Below the pieces are notes generated by a model. The model made no database searches. It was not told the origin of the DNA and saw only the letters and a list, made by a program, of their open reading frames with translations. Positions 1 through 7,782 of a stretch of DNA of 17,342 nucleotides are shown piece after piece. The translations under genes were made by a program, and so were the position numbers. Position 1 is the stretch's first letter. Every line of letters starts with the position of its first letter. Source of the stretch: Bryobacterales bacterium (GTDB lineage Bacteria > Acidobacteriota > Terriglobia > Bryobacterales > Bryobacteraceae); assembly GCA_003487005.1 (NCBI GenBank), contig DNFG01000070.1, positions 577 through 17,918 of the forward strand, given 5' to 3'.

Positions 1-542
1 AGGCGTGCGGACTGGCCATTTTTATGGGGCAGGGAACGGAGCTTCTGGACGTTGCCCGATCGATGGCCCTTCGCCCCGCCGCGGGTACGCACCGGTTGGA
101 GCTGGTCAGTGAGGCGTGGGAAACGTTCTCTCAGCACCCGTTCACCGGTGGCGGCCTGGGCTGTTTCTTCGCCTTTGGAAAGACGATGATTCACAACTCC
201 GCGCTGATGTGCCTGGCGGAGCTTGGCATCGTTGGCTTCACAGCGTTCTGCGGAATGGTCTGGTGGTGGTGGTGGCAGGCCTGGCGGTTGTGCTGGTTGG
301 GACCCGCACAGGCCAGGGGCCTGAACATCGCACTGCTCTCGGCGCACACGGCGATGCTGATGCTCTCCGTGGGCATCGAAGCACTCTATCAGCGGCATTG
401 GTGGATGACCCTCGCCTTGATCGGCGCGGCCCGCGCCCTCTGGCTTCGAGCTACGCCGCCCACCATCGCCGAACGGCCGGTATCGAGGACGGGAGGTGAG
501 CTTCATGCATGGCAGACCGTCAATACTTCATATCGTGGGTGA
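1..542 (+). CDS. O-antigen ligase / polysaccharide polymerase, C-terminal part (5' end outside window)
   Basis: The reading frame is open from the window edge, so the N-terminus lies upstream and only about 180 C-terminal residues are visible. The segment with HPFTGGGLG, then HNSALMCLAELGIVGF, matches the conserved periplasmic-loop/membrane boundary of Wzy/WaaL-type O-antigen ligases (a G-rich stretch, an HN pair, then an E-x-G-x-x-G helix). Two to three hydrophobic helices follow, consistent with an inner-membrane multi-pass protein that ligates or polymerises undecaprenyl-linked glycan on the periplasmic face. A run of five tryptophans, encoded by five TGG codons at 261-275, sits at the start of one helix. 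The 3' end overlaps the next gene by 38 bases. Ligase versus polymerase cannot be decided from this fragment. Confidence 0.8.
   Translation, partial: ACGLAIFMGQGTELLDVARSMALRPAAGTHRLELVSEAWETFSQHPFTGGGLGCFFAFGKTMIHNSALMCLAELGIVGFTAFCGMVWWWWWQAWRLCWLGPAQARGLNIALLSAHTAMLMLSVGIEALYQRHWWMTLALIGAARALWLRATPPTIAERPVSRTGGELHAWQTVNTSYRG
492..499 (+). promoter_or_regulatory. Ribosome binding site deciding the GT4 start
   Basis: GGAGGTGA is an almost ideal Shine-Dalgarno sequence and lies 5 bases before the ATG at 505. A GTG at 496 is in the same frame but lies inside this site, so it cannot use it. The ATG at 505 is therefore preferred. Confidence 0.75.
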
Positions 543-1710
543 CTCGCGCTTTGGCGGCGGAACCCTCGTAATCGCCCAACTGGGTAGGGCGGCGGCAGCG
601 CTTGGCTGGCAACCGTACGTCCTCACCACGGACGCGGAGGCGAAAGCCTACTATCATGAGCGCGGAATTTCTGTCTTGGCGGAGGATGTCGTCCGGCGCT
701 CGATTCACCCGCTTCGCGATGCCGCCGGTCTCTTTCGTCTCGTGCGCATCCTTCGCGAGCACAGATTCGATGCAGTGCACACCCATACCTCAAAAGGAGG
801 CATGGTGGGGAGACTGGCTGCATGTCTGGCGAGGACTCCCATCATCGTCCACACAGTCCACGGCTTCGCCTTTCATGAGCAGTCCGGCTGGTTCGCACGC
901 ACGGCCTACTCCGCCCTCGAACGCCTCGCTTCGCACTGGTGCGATGCCATCGTCTGCGTCTCCCAGTTTCACGCACGCCTGGCGCTGCAATTGGGGATTG
1001 GGAATTCGGCGAAGGTATTCGCGATACCCAACGGCGTGGAAGCGTTGCCAAAGTTCTCCAACGACTCCGCCGCGCGCACAAGATTGGCATTGAGAGTGCC
1101 GCCTGAGACGACATTGCTCTTCTCCATGGGGCGCCTCGCTCCACAGAAGGGATTTCCGTGGCTGATCGACGCCGTTGCGATTCTGCGAAAGACCTGTGCC
1201 CGACCCGTTGAACTGGCTATCGCGGGCGAGGGACCGCTCAGCGACGAACTTCGCGAATACGCGCGCGCCAGAGGCATCCGGGAACATGTCCATTTCCTGG
1301 GGTTTCGCCGCGACATTGCGGAACTGCTCGCGGCCAGCGATATTGTCGTCCTGCCGAGCCTCTGGGAGGGCCTGTCCATCGCACTGCTCGAGGCGATGCG
1401 AGCGGGCAGGCCCATCGTCTCCACAACCATCGAGAGCAACCTTGAGGTCGCGGGGCACGGCGAAGTCGCGCTGCTGGTGCCGCCCAAGGATGCGGAAGCA
1501 CTGGCTGGGGCCGTGGTCCGTCTGCTCGAGGATTCCGGTCTTCGCACACGGCTCGCTGATGAAGCGCAGCGGGTGCTGGCCGAGCATTACAGCGAGGATC
1601 GCGTTGTCGCCGCCTACCGGGACCTGTATGCGCAACTGTCCAGAAAAAGATCCGGCCTCTCATGTGCTCCAGGCCGGGTACACGCGGTTCCCAAAGGGGG
1701 TTACCAATGA
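505..1710 (+). CDS. Glycosyltransferase family 4 (GT-B fold)
   Basis: The 401-residue protein has the normal length and layout of retaining GT4 enzymes that add sugars to lipid-linked repeat units at the cytoplasmic membrane. The N-terminal half has a glycine-rich GDSRFGGGT loop (12-20) and HTHTSKGG (93-99). The C-terminal nucleotide-sugar domain has GRLAPQKG (209-216), GEGPL (241-245), a FLGFR segment, and the EX7E donor-binding motif E288-GLSIALL-E296. No signal peptide or obvious membrane span is present. It begins inside the 3' end of the polymerase gene and ends in an ATGA overlap with the acetyltransferase, so it belongs to a translationally coupled operon. The donor and acceptor sugars cannot be read from the sequence. 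Confidence 0.92.
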   Translation: MHGRPSILHIVGDSRFGGGTLVIAQLGRAAAALGWQPYVLTTDAEAKAYYHERGISVLAEDVVRRSIHPLRDAAGLFRLVRILREHRFDAVHTHTSKGGMVGRLAACLARTPIIVHTVHGFAFHEQSGWFARTAYSALERLASHWCDAIVCVSQFHARLALQLGIGNSAKVFAIPNGVEALPKFSNDSAARTRLALRVPPETTLLFSMGRLAPQKGFPWLIDAVAILRKTCARPVELAIAGEGPLSDELREYARARGIREHVHFLGFRRDIAELLAASDIVVLPSLWEGLSIALLEAMRAGRPIVSTTIESNLEVAGHGEVALLVPPKDAEALAGAVVRLLEDSGLRTRLADEAQRVLAEHYSEDRVVAAYRDLYAQLSRKRSGLSCAPGRVHAVPKGGYQ

Positions 1711-2381
1711 ACCCAGCCGCCGCAACTCCGGATGGCCGCGAGGGAGCACCCATGCAGGATCATAAGTTCCTCATCCGCTGCGCGACTACGAGCGACCTGC
1801 AGGCCATCACCGCAATCCATCTGTCCTCCTTCGGTGATGCCTTCCTCGCCCAGCTTGGACGCCGGTTCCTCTGGCAGTATTACCAGCTGATCCTCAGATT
1901 TCGAGGCGGCATACTGCTCGTCGCCGAAAGCGATCAGATCACGCGAGGCTTTGCCGCCGGCTTTCTGGAACCCGATGTCTTCTACCGGGAAATGATTCGG
2001 AATCGCTGGCGGTTCGTCTGGCCGGTGGCGTTGGCCGCGGTGCAGAATCCCGCTCTTCTTGGGAGAATCCTGGCTGGCTTCCGCCTGGTGCGGCATGCGA
2101 CCCGGGCCTCTGTCGACGGGCTTGCCTGTGAGCTGTCGTCAATCGCCGTGCTGCCGGAGGATTCAAGCCGCGGTGCCGGCACCTGCCTGCTGCGCGCGTT
2201 CATTGATGCCTCCTGGAGCCGCGATGCGGAAATGGTCTATCTCACCACCGATTCCACCAACCTGGTGGCAAACGCGCTCTACCGGCGCGAGGGCTTTGCC
2301 CTGGTGCAAACCTTTCACCGGAGCGCTGACAGGGAGATGAATGAGTATGCGATCTACCGTAGTTCGACTACCGGAGACTGA
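1707..2381 (+). CDS. GNAT-family N-acetyltransferase in polysaccharide operon
   Basis: This is a 224-residue GNAT protein. The acetyl-CoA loop is visible around residues 143-160, with the R-G-x-G pattern at 155-158. The C-terminal motif N189-A-L-Y, followed by G196-F197, is the family's typical last strand/helix. Start choice: ATG 1707 overlaps the upstream TGA (ATGA) and follows AAGGGGG at a good distance. ATG 1752 also has an AGGGAG upstream and would remove 15 non-domain residues, so it remains possible. Next to an aminotransferase and a 4,6-dehydratase, it could acetylate the new amino group of a nucleotide-linked amino sugar, as WecD or PseH do. That substrate is inferred from the neighbours only. 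The 3' end overlaps the next gene by 41 bases. Confidence 0.82.
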   Translation: MNPAAATPDGREGAPMQDHKFLIRCATTSDLQAITAIHLSSFGDAFLAQLGRRFLWQYYQLILRFRGGILLVAESDQITRGFAAGFLEPDVFYREMIRNRWRFVWPVALAAVQNPALLGRILAGFRLVRHATRASVDGLACELSSIAVLPEDSSRGAGTCLLRAFIDASWSRDAEMVYLTTDSTNLVANALYRREGFALVQTFHRSADREMNEYAIYRSSTTGD

Positions 2382-3102
2382 TACTGGCGGTCCATCGCTT
2401 CGGCGCGCCGTGGACATCGTCTTCTCACTCACCGGTTTGCTGGTCCTGCTTCCGGCGCTGTTGGCCTTCGCGCTGCTCATCCGCCTGGTGGATGGCCCGC
2501 CTGTGCTCTTCTCCCAATTGCGGGTCGGCACTGGCGGCAGACTTTTTCGCCTGTGGAAGTTCCGGACCATGCGCGTCGTGGCAGATGATCTCTCGCCCCG
2601 GGTGACCGCTGAAGGTGACTCACGAGTGACCAGACTCGGAGGTTTCCTCCGCCGCTACAAAATCGACGAGTTCCCACAGCTCTGGAATGTGATTCTCGGG
2701 CAAATGAGCCTCGTTGGCCCACGACCGGAAGTACCCGAATATGTCGAGCCCGAGGATCCGGTCTGGGCGGAGTTGCTGCGGTCGGGCCCAGGCCTCACGG
2801 ATTTCGCGACCCTCGTCTACCGGCACGAGGAAAGTGTGCTCGCCATGGCGGCAGACCCCGAACGGGCCTATGTGGAATCAGTGCTGCCGCATAAGCTGCG
2901 ATTGGACCGTGAATACCTCCGGCAGCAGACCCCCTGGACCGACCTGAAGCTGATCATCCTGACGCTGCGGCACAGCTTTAGCAGCGCGCCAGTCAATGAA
3001 GAGACCATCCGCCGGCAAATCTTTGGAGGTGATCGATGGAAACCGTCTGGACCGTTCCTTATCATGTCCCGTCCATCGGCAAAGAGGAAATTGACGAAGT
3101 AA
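2341..3102 (+). CDS. Undecaprenyl-phosphate sugar phosphotransferase (PglC/WcaJ-type initiating enzyme)
   Basis: The 253-residue protein carries the bacterial sugar transferase signature. It has one hydrophobic segment (about 24-48, probably the re-entrant helix of small monotopic enzymes), KFRTM (73-77), the catalytic D109-E110 pair in KIDEFPQLWN, and MSLVGPRPE (122-130). Small enzymes of this kind move a phospho-sugar from a UDP-sugar to undecaprenyl phosphate on the cytoplasmic face, the first membrane step of glycan assembly. The long polytopic N-terminus of WcaJ/WbaP is absent, so it resembles PglC in layout. AGGGAG lies 4 bases before the chosen ATG. ATG 2347 is an alternative two codons later. 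The last 22 residues overlap the aminotransferase gene in another frame. Confidence 0.92.
   Translation: MSMRSTVVRLPETDTGGPSLRRAVDIVFSLTGLLVLLPALLAFALLIRLVDGPPVLFSQLRVGTGGRLFRLWKFRTMRVVADDLSPRVTAEGDSRVTRLGGFLRRYKIDEFPQLWNVILGQMSLVGPRPEVPEYVEPEDPVWAELLRSGPGLTDFATLVYRHEESVLAMAADPERAYVESVLPHKLRLDREYLRQQTPWTDLKLIILTLRHSFSSAPVNEETIRRQIFGGDRWKPSGPFLIMSRPSAKRKLTK
3025..3032 (+). promoter_or_regulatory. Ribosome binding site for the aminotransferase inside the upstream gene
   Basis: GGAGGTGA lies just before ATG 3036, inside the coding region of the sugar transferase. It supports a genuine 67-base overlap between the two genes instead of a later start. Confidence 0.7.
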
Positions 3103-4229
3103 CCGACACCCTTCGCTCCGGGTGGTTGACCACCGGACCGAAGGTGCGGCAGTTCGAAGAAGAGTTCCGGACGTTTGTCGGTGCTCCCAATGCCCTCGCG
3201 CTGAATTCCTGCACCGCTGCGCTTCATCTGGCGCTTGTCGCCATGAATCTGGAACCCGGCGATGAAGTGATTACTACTCCACTTACGTTCTGCGCCACCA
3301 TCAACGCCATAGTCCACGCGGGCGGCGTTCCGGTGCTTGCAGATGTCGATGCCGATGGCAATCTGGATCCCGCCGGCGTGGCCGATGCTCTATCACCACG
3401 CACCAGGGTTGTGCTGCCTGTGCATTTCGCCGGGCTGCCTTGCGACATGCAAGCCATCTGGGCCATCGCCCGCCGTCACGGCTTGCGAGTGATCGAGGAC
3501 GCGGCGCATGCCATGCCCGCCTCTTTCCGCGGCGTCAGAATCGGCGGTCAGTCGCCTTGGGGAGAGAGTGACGCCGTCGCATTCAGCTTCTACGCCACGA
3601 AATGTCTCACCACGGGCGAGGGTGGCATGCTCACCACCCCCAATGCGTCGGTTCATTCACGATGCAAGTCGCTGAGCCTCCATGGGATCAGCGCTGACGC
3701 CTGGATGCGGTACGCGGACACCAGGCGATGGTTCTACGAGGTACGTGAATGCGGATTCAAGTGTAATATGAGCGACATCCAAGCCGCCATCGGAATCCAC
3801 CAACTCCACCGGCAAATCGATTTTTGCGAACAGCGGGCGGCCATCGCTGCCAGATACACGGACGCATTCTCCCGGTTCGACGACGTCATCGTCCCACGGT
3901 CCCCTGTGGATCGTTCTCATGCCTGGCACCTGTATGTGCTTCGCCTCCGAAGAGAAAATCTGCCCGAGGCAAGAGACGCCTTTCTCAATACGCTCCACCG
4001 GGAAGGAGTCGGCGCAAGTGTTCACTTCATTCCGATTCCGTTGCATCCGTTCTATTCCGGCCGTTTTCCTTTGGCGGCATGGCCGTGTGCCCGTGCATTC
4101 TACGAAAGCGCCCTGTCTCTACCGATCTACCCCGGTATGACAGAGCGGCAATTGGACGTGGTGATCTCCACCGTGGAAAGAGCAATTACCTCCGTTCGAC
4201 TGCCCCTGTTCGCAGTGGCTGGGCGCTGA
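3036..4229 (+). CDS. DegT/DnrJ/EryC1/StrS-family PLP-dependent sugar aminotransferase
   Basis: The 397-residue protein has the family's normal length. It opens with the usual P-x-x-x-P-S-I-G-x-E-E strand. Further marks are the SCTAALHLAL segment (58-67) that binds the cofactor phosphate, IEDAAHA (153-159) with the pyridoxal-contacting Asp, and FYATKCLTTGEGGM (185-198), where K189 is the expected Schiff-base lysine. Such enzymes aminate 3- or 4-keto nucleotide sugars with glutamate. The substrate is most plausibly the UDP-4-keto-6-deoxy sugar made by the CapD-like dehydratase further down this operon, by analogy with PglE. A near-perfect Shine-Dalgarno sequence precedes the start. A 15-base gap follows. 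Confidence 0.93.
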   Translation: METVWTVPYHVPSIGKEEIDEVTDTLRSGWLTTGPKVRQFEEEFRTFVGAPNALALNSCTAALHLALVAMNLEPGDEVITTPLTFCATINAIVHAGGVPVLADVDADGNLDPAGVADALSPRTRVVLPVHFAGLPCDMQAIWAIARRHGLRVIEDAAHAMPASFRGVRIGGQSPWGESDAVAFSFYATKCLTTGEGGMLTTPNASVHSRCKSLSLHGISADAWMRYADTRRWFYEVRECGFKCNMSDIQAAIGIHQLHRQIDFCEQRAAIAARYTDAFSRFDDVIVPRSPVDRSHAWHLYVLRLRRENLPEARDAFLNTLHREGVGASVHFIPIPLHPFYSGRFPLAAWPCARAFYESALSLPIYPGMTERQLDVVISTVERAITSVRLPLFAVAGR

Positions 4230-4244
4230 GCGAAAGGAGCAGTC

Positions 4245-5177
4245 ATGCAGGGAGAGAAAATTGCACGATTCATGGAGTTGCGCGGCCACCGGGTTCTGGA
4301 ACTGGCCGGCGTCCTCTTCTACGAAGCAGGCGGGGGGATCTACATGTCAATCCCGTATGAACGCACCGTGGATCTCGGCCAGGACGAGGTGAATGCACAG
4401 CTTTCCTCCCACCGGCTCACGGGACTGCGGTACCCCTCCCTGCGGCTCCCCGGTTTGGAGAGCGGACTCTACGTGCGCAGGCGCCCGTATGGGCTGGATT
4501 GCCTCCATCGAAATTGCCGGATTCAAGTCAGAGAGGGGCTAAAAGTCTGCGAGGTTCGCCAGTTGACCGGTGATGACCTTTTGCGAGACGGGATCGTTCT
4601 GAACCGGGAAACCCTGCAGAGGCAGCAGCGCTGGGATCCGGAGTTCGGGGATCCGCGGCGATGGAAGCGCTTTGTCGACGCGCTGAGCGGGAGCCCCGGC
4701 GTCGCGGCCTTCGGGGCATTTCACGATGATCAGCTTGAAGCGATGGCCGTGGTGTGCCAGGAAGGCGGCTGGCTGCACATTCTTCACAAGATGTCTCGAA
4801 CGCCGAGGGGAGGCGTCGGAGGGAATCATGTCCTGGACTACGCCATCACTCAAAGGGCGCTCTCGGATCCCGCAACAACTGCAGTTTGCATGGGCCTCGT
4901 CTCCCTGCTGGACATACCCGGTCTCCATACTTACAAGTCACGGCTCGGCTATGAAGTGGAAGAACGCAATACCGTCGTGCGCCTGCACCCGATGCTATCC
5001 CCCCTTCTGCTGAACCGCCTCTCCCTGAGTGCCGTCGCCTCCTTGCGGGGCCGTCTTCCGGGCAATCAGCGGTTAGAGCTCATCCAGAAGGTCCTGCTTG
5101 CCGCGGAGAAGTCGCGGATTCCATGCCGGCTCCGTACGGCGGCAGGGCGTGCAGAGGGACGAACGAATGCGAGGTGA
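4245..5177 (+). CDS. FemAB/GNAT-like acyltransferase, function unassigned
   Basis: This 310-residue soluble protein follows an AAGGAG ribosome site. The C-terminal half (about 130-255) looks like the acyltransferase fold of FemAB/BioF2-like GNAT proteins seen in exopolysaccharide clusters. It has an FGAFHDDQLEAMAV strand pair, GWLHILHKMS, a helix starting NHVLDY, and LHTYKSRLGYEVEERNTV, the equivalent of the Y-K-x-x-x-G-F end of GNATs. No signal peptide or membrane segment is seen. Position in the operon suggests it acylates or aminoacylates the glycan or its precursor. The acyl donor, the acceptor and even the enzymatic activity are unproven. It is followed 20 bases later by the small Cys-rich protein. 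Confidence 0.6.
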   Translation: MQGEKIARFMELRGHRVLELAGVLFYEAGGGIYMSIPYERTVDLGQDEVNAQLSSHRLTGLRYPSLRLPGLESGLYVRRRPYGLDCLHRNCRIQVREGLKVCEVRQLTGDDLLRDGIVLNRETLQRQQRWDPEFGDPRRWKRFVDALSGSPGVAAFGAFHDDQLEAMAVVCQEGGWLHILHKMSRTPRGGVGGNHVLDYAITQRALSDPATTAVCMGLVSLLDIPGLHTYKSRLGYEVEERNTVVRLHPMLSPLLLNRLSLSAVASLRGRLPGNQRLELIQKVLLAAEKSRIPCRLRTAAGRAEGRTNAR

Positions 5178-5197
5178 GGAGGGCAAGGAGACCGCAA

Positions 5198-5824
5198 ATG
5201 GCTACGCCAGAACCCATTCAGGTGACCTGTTCGCCGCCCGTCGACGGTTGCCAGCATCAGAGCCCACAAAGCTTCGCCAGACTCAGGCGGCCCTGGGTCG
5301 TGTTTATCGCACTCCTGTTTCTGAAGCGCCTTTGGAGGCAGGGTTTCACCGGCATCCCGTGCGCCGCGCTCCGTGTTCTTCGACAACGCTGGGGCACGGC
5401 CGTGGCGCTTGCGCCCCTGAACCCTATCCCGGACGAGGTTCTCCGGCTGCAGCCTGGAGAACTCGTTGAAGTGAAGAGCGAAGCGGAAATTCGGTCCACT
5501 CTGGATCTCTATGGCCGACTGCGCGGCCTCGCCTTCCTGCACGGGATGATCCCGTGCTGCGGGCGGCGCTTCCGGGTTTACAAACGGCTCGAGTTGCTCT
5601 TCTGGGAGGAAAGCGGACGCCAGCGGCGGATGAAGAATACCGTTCTGCTGGCTGGTTCCATCTGCGATGGCGCCGGAATCGGTTGTGATCGTTCCTGCCT
5701 CTATTTCTGGCGCGAAGCATGGCTTCGCCGCGTACCGGAGGAACCCGCCCAGGACGTTGGCCCAATCTCCGCATTCCCAATTCTCCCAGAACCGCGTAAT
5801 CGATTGAATGGAGGCGCTCAATGA
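5198..5824 (+). CDS. Conserved hypothetical Cys-containing protein of polysaccharide clusters
   Basis: Start ATG 5198 is chosen because AAGGAG lies 7 bases upstream. The frame is open to 5123, but that stretch overlaps the previous gene and lacks a ribosome site. The 208-residue product has a hydrophobic stretch at about 32-43. A small beta-rich region (about 85-135) begins PGELVEVKS and continues LYGRLRGLAF and CCGRRFRVYKR, resembling an SH3/KOW-like barrel. A Cys cluster follows: C120, C121, C156, C163 and C167, then FWREAWLRRV. I remember relatives with a similar YCG..RV plus WREIWL pattern in exopolysaccharide loci of other phyla, annotated as hypothetical. The cysteines could bind zinc or iron, but this is a guess. 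The stop overlaps the next start as ATGA. Confidence 0.7.
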   Translation: MATPEPIQVTCSPPVDGCQHQSPQSFARLRRPWVVFIALLFLKRLWRQGFTGIPCAALRVLRQRWGTAVALAPLNPIPDEVLRLQPGELVEVKSEAEIRSTLDLYGRLRGLAFLHGMIPCCGRRFRVYKRLELLFWEESGRQRRMKNTVLLAGSICDGAGIGCDRSCLYFWREAWLRRVPEEPAQDVGPISAFPILPEPRNRLNGGAQ

Positions 5825-7782
5825 CAACGAACGGTGGTCTCGGACTCGCGAGGCGCTCCCTCCAGGTAGGCCTCTATATGCTGTTGGGCGCACTCGCCGC
5901 GGCGATGGCCTTCCTGTTGCGATTCGACTTTCAGATACCGGAAGCCATACTGCCCATGCTGATGCCAACTGTCCTTTTGGCGGCCCTCGTAAAAGGACTG
6001 ATCTTTCACCTCACGGGCATTGACCGGGAACGATTCTCGGTCGCCCAGATTCAGGATCTGAGTGCGGTCTTTCAGGTGAATCTGGGGGCTTCCGCATGCC
6101 TTACGATCGCCGTCTTCGCCATCTATGGACGCGCTTTCCCACGCTCGGTGTATCTGCTGGACTTGATCACTTGCTCCTGCGGAATGGTGTTGCTCTGGAC
6201 TCTCTGCTCGGCCTGGGCCGAACGCCGCGCAGCACGCCGCCGATGCGATGCCAGGCCCCGGAAACGCATCCTCGTTTACGGTGCTGGGGACGCCGGCTCC
6301 ATGCTGATTGCCGAAATCCGGCACAACCCCCACCTCCCGTATCAGGTCGTCGGCTTCCTGGATGACGACCCCGCGAAGCAGGGAACACGCGTCCACTCTG
6401 TGCCGGTTCTCGGGCCCGGACGCGAAGTCTCGATGATCGCGGCCACCGCCCATCGTCAGGCGCGGCCCATCGACGAAGTTATCGTGACCATCCCCTCCGC
6501 CTCCGGTCGGCAGATGCAGGAGGTCCTCGCGAATTGCCGGATGGCGCACATCCCCTGCAAAACCCTCCCCGGTGCCTACGAACTGCTCGAGAAAGCCGGT
6601 CTCTCCGCCCAGATTCGCGATTTCGCCATCGAAGATCTGCTCGGCCGTGCGCCGGTGGACCTCGAGTCCCGGTCCATCGCCGCCAATATCCGCGGCAAAA
6701 CCGTGCTCGTCAGCGGCGCCGCCGGTTCAATCGGATCCGAACTCTGCCGGCAGATTGCACGCCTCCAACCCGCCCGCCTCGTGATTCTTGATCAGGCCGA
6801 GAGCGCCCTGTTCTACATCGACAACGAATTGCGCGCCGGCCAATCCTCCCTCGAAGTCTGCACTGAGTTGGGGAGTGTCCAGGACCGGGCCCGGTTGGCC
6901 AGTCTCTTCCGCCAACACAAGGTGGATATCGTTTGTCACGCTGCGGCTTATAAGCACGTCCCGATGCTTGAGGCCCACCCCCTTGAAGGCGCTGTCAACA
7001 ATGTCATCGGTACCTGGAATCTGCTCAACTGCTCCATCGAGGCGAATGTCGGGCGGTTCCTGATGATCTCCACCGACAAAGCCGTCAACCCCACCAGCTT
7101 TATGGGTGTCACCAAACGTGCCTGCGAACTCCTCGTTGCTGCCCACGCCAGTCAGAACGGGAGGGGCACCTGCTGTATGGCCGTTCGCTTTGGGAACGTC
7201 CTCGGCAGTAACGGCAGCGTGGTCCCTCTGTTCCGCGATCAGATCGCCAGAGGCGGTCCCGTCACCGTCACCCACCCCGAGGTGAAGCGCTATTTCATGA
7301 GCGTTTCCGAAGCGGTTCATCTGTCCCTCCAGGCATCCACGATCGGAAACGGCGGTGAAATCTTTGTTCTCGACATGGGCGAACCAGTCAGAATCGCTGA
7401 CCTTGCCGAGGCCATGATCCGCCTCTCCGGTCATGTCCCTCACGACGAAATCGCAATCCGTTTCACCGGCCTGCGACCCGGAGAAAAACTGTTCGAGGAA
7501 ATTCGTCTGGATACCGAACAGGTCGTGCCCACATGCCATCCGCGAATCCACGTTTTTCGCGAGGAGCCCCGAACCCGAAAGGAGATGCAGGAATGGGTAG
7601 CCGCGCTGCAAACCCTGCTGGATCGCCGGCTGGAAGCTCCCGTGCGCGCCCACTTGAAGGCAATCGTGCCGGAGTACCAGACGCCCTTGCGCAAGCAGCC
7701 TGCTCTTGCAAGGACGCCCGATTCCTCCCCTGCCTCCTCGTGGGCAGGAAACTACGGCACCATCCAGGTTCCCTTAAGTTGA
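5821..7782 (+). CDS. Membrane-anchored nucleotide-sugar 4,6-dehydratase (CapD/WbpM/PglF type)
   Basis: The 653-residue protein has the long-form layout: about four membrane helices in residues 10-135, a CoA-binding-like Rossmann domain starting GAGDAG (154-159), and a short-chain dehydrogenase domain with GAAGSIGS (299-306). The active-site region reads STDKAVNPTSFMGVTK, with T418-D419-K420, M428 and K432. This is the Met-x3-Lys variant of UDP-GlcNAc C6 dehydratases in place of the usual Tyr-x3-Lys. It would make UDP-4-keto-6-deoxy-HexNAc at the cytoplasmic membrane and feed the aminotransferase upstream. GGAGG precedes the start, and the ATG overlaps the previous stop by 4 bases. Its 3' end overlaps the convergent DUF4091 gene by 31 bases. 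Confidence 0.92.
   Translation: MTTNGGLGLARRSLQVGLYMLLGALAAAMAFLLRFDFQIPEAILPMLMPTVLLAALVKGLIFHLTGIDRERFSVAQIQDLSAVFQVNLGASACLTIAVFAIYGRAFPRSVYLLDLITCSCGMVLLWTLCSAWAERRAARRRCDARPRKRILVYGAGDAGSMLIAEIRHNPHLPYQVVGFLDDDPAKQGTRVHSVPVLGPGREVSMIAATAHRQARPIDEVIVTIPSASGRQMQEVLANCRMAHIPCKTLPGAYELLEKAGLSAQIRDFAIEDLLGRAPVDLESRSIAANIRGKTVLVSGAAGSIGSELCRQIARLQPARLVILDQAESALFYIDNELRAGQSSLEVCTELGSVQDRARLASLFRQHKVDIVCHAAAYKHVPMLEAHPLEGAVNNVIGTWNLLNCSIEANVGRFLMISTDKAVNPTSFMGVTKRACELLVAAHASQNGRGTCCMAVRFGNVLGSNGSVVPLFRDQIARGGPVTVTHPEVKRYFMSVSEAVHLSLQASTIGNGGEIFVLDMGEPVRIADLAEAMIRLSGHVPHDEIAIRFTGLRPGEKLFEEIRLDTEQVVPTCHPRIHVFREEPRTRKEMQEWVAALQTLLDRRLEAPVRAHLKAIVPEYQTPLRKQPALARTPDSSPASSWAGNYGTIQVPLS

Noticed and set aside
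5066..5968. A 300-codon - strand frame across the hypothetical protein and flanks
   Set aside because: It crosses three coupled + strand genes that have good ribosome sites. Its own translation shows no domain.
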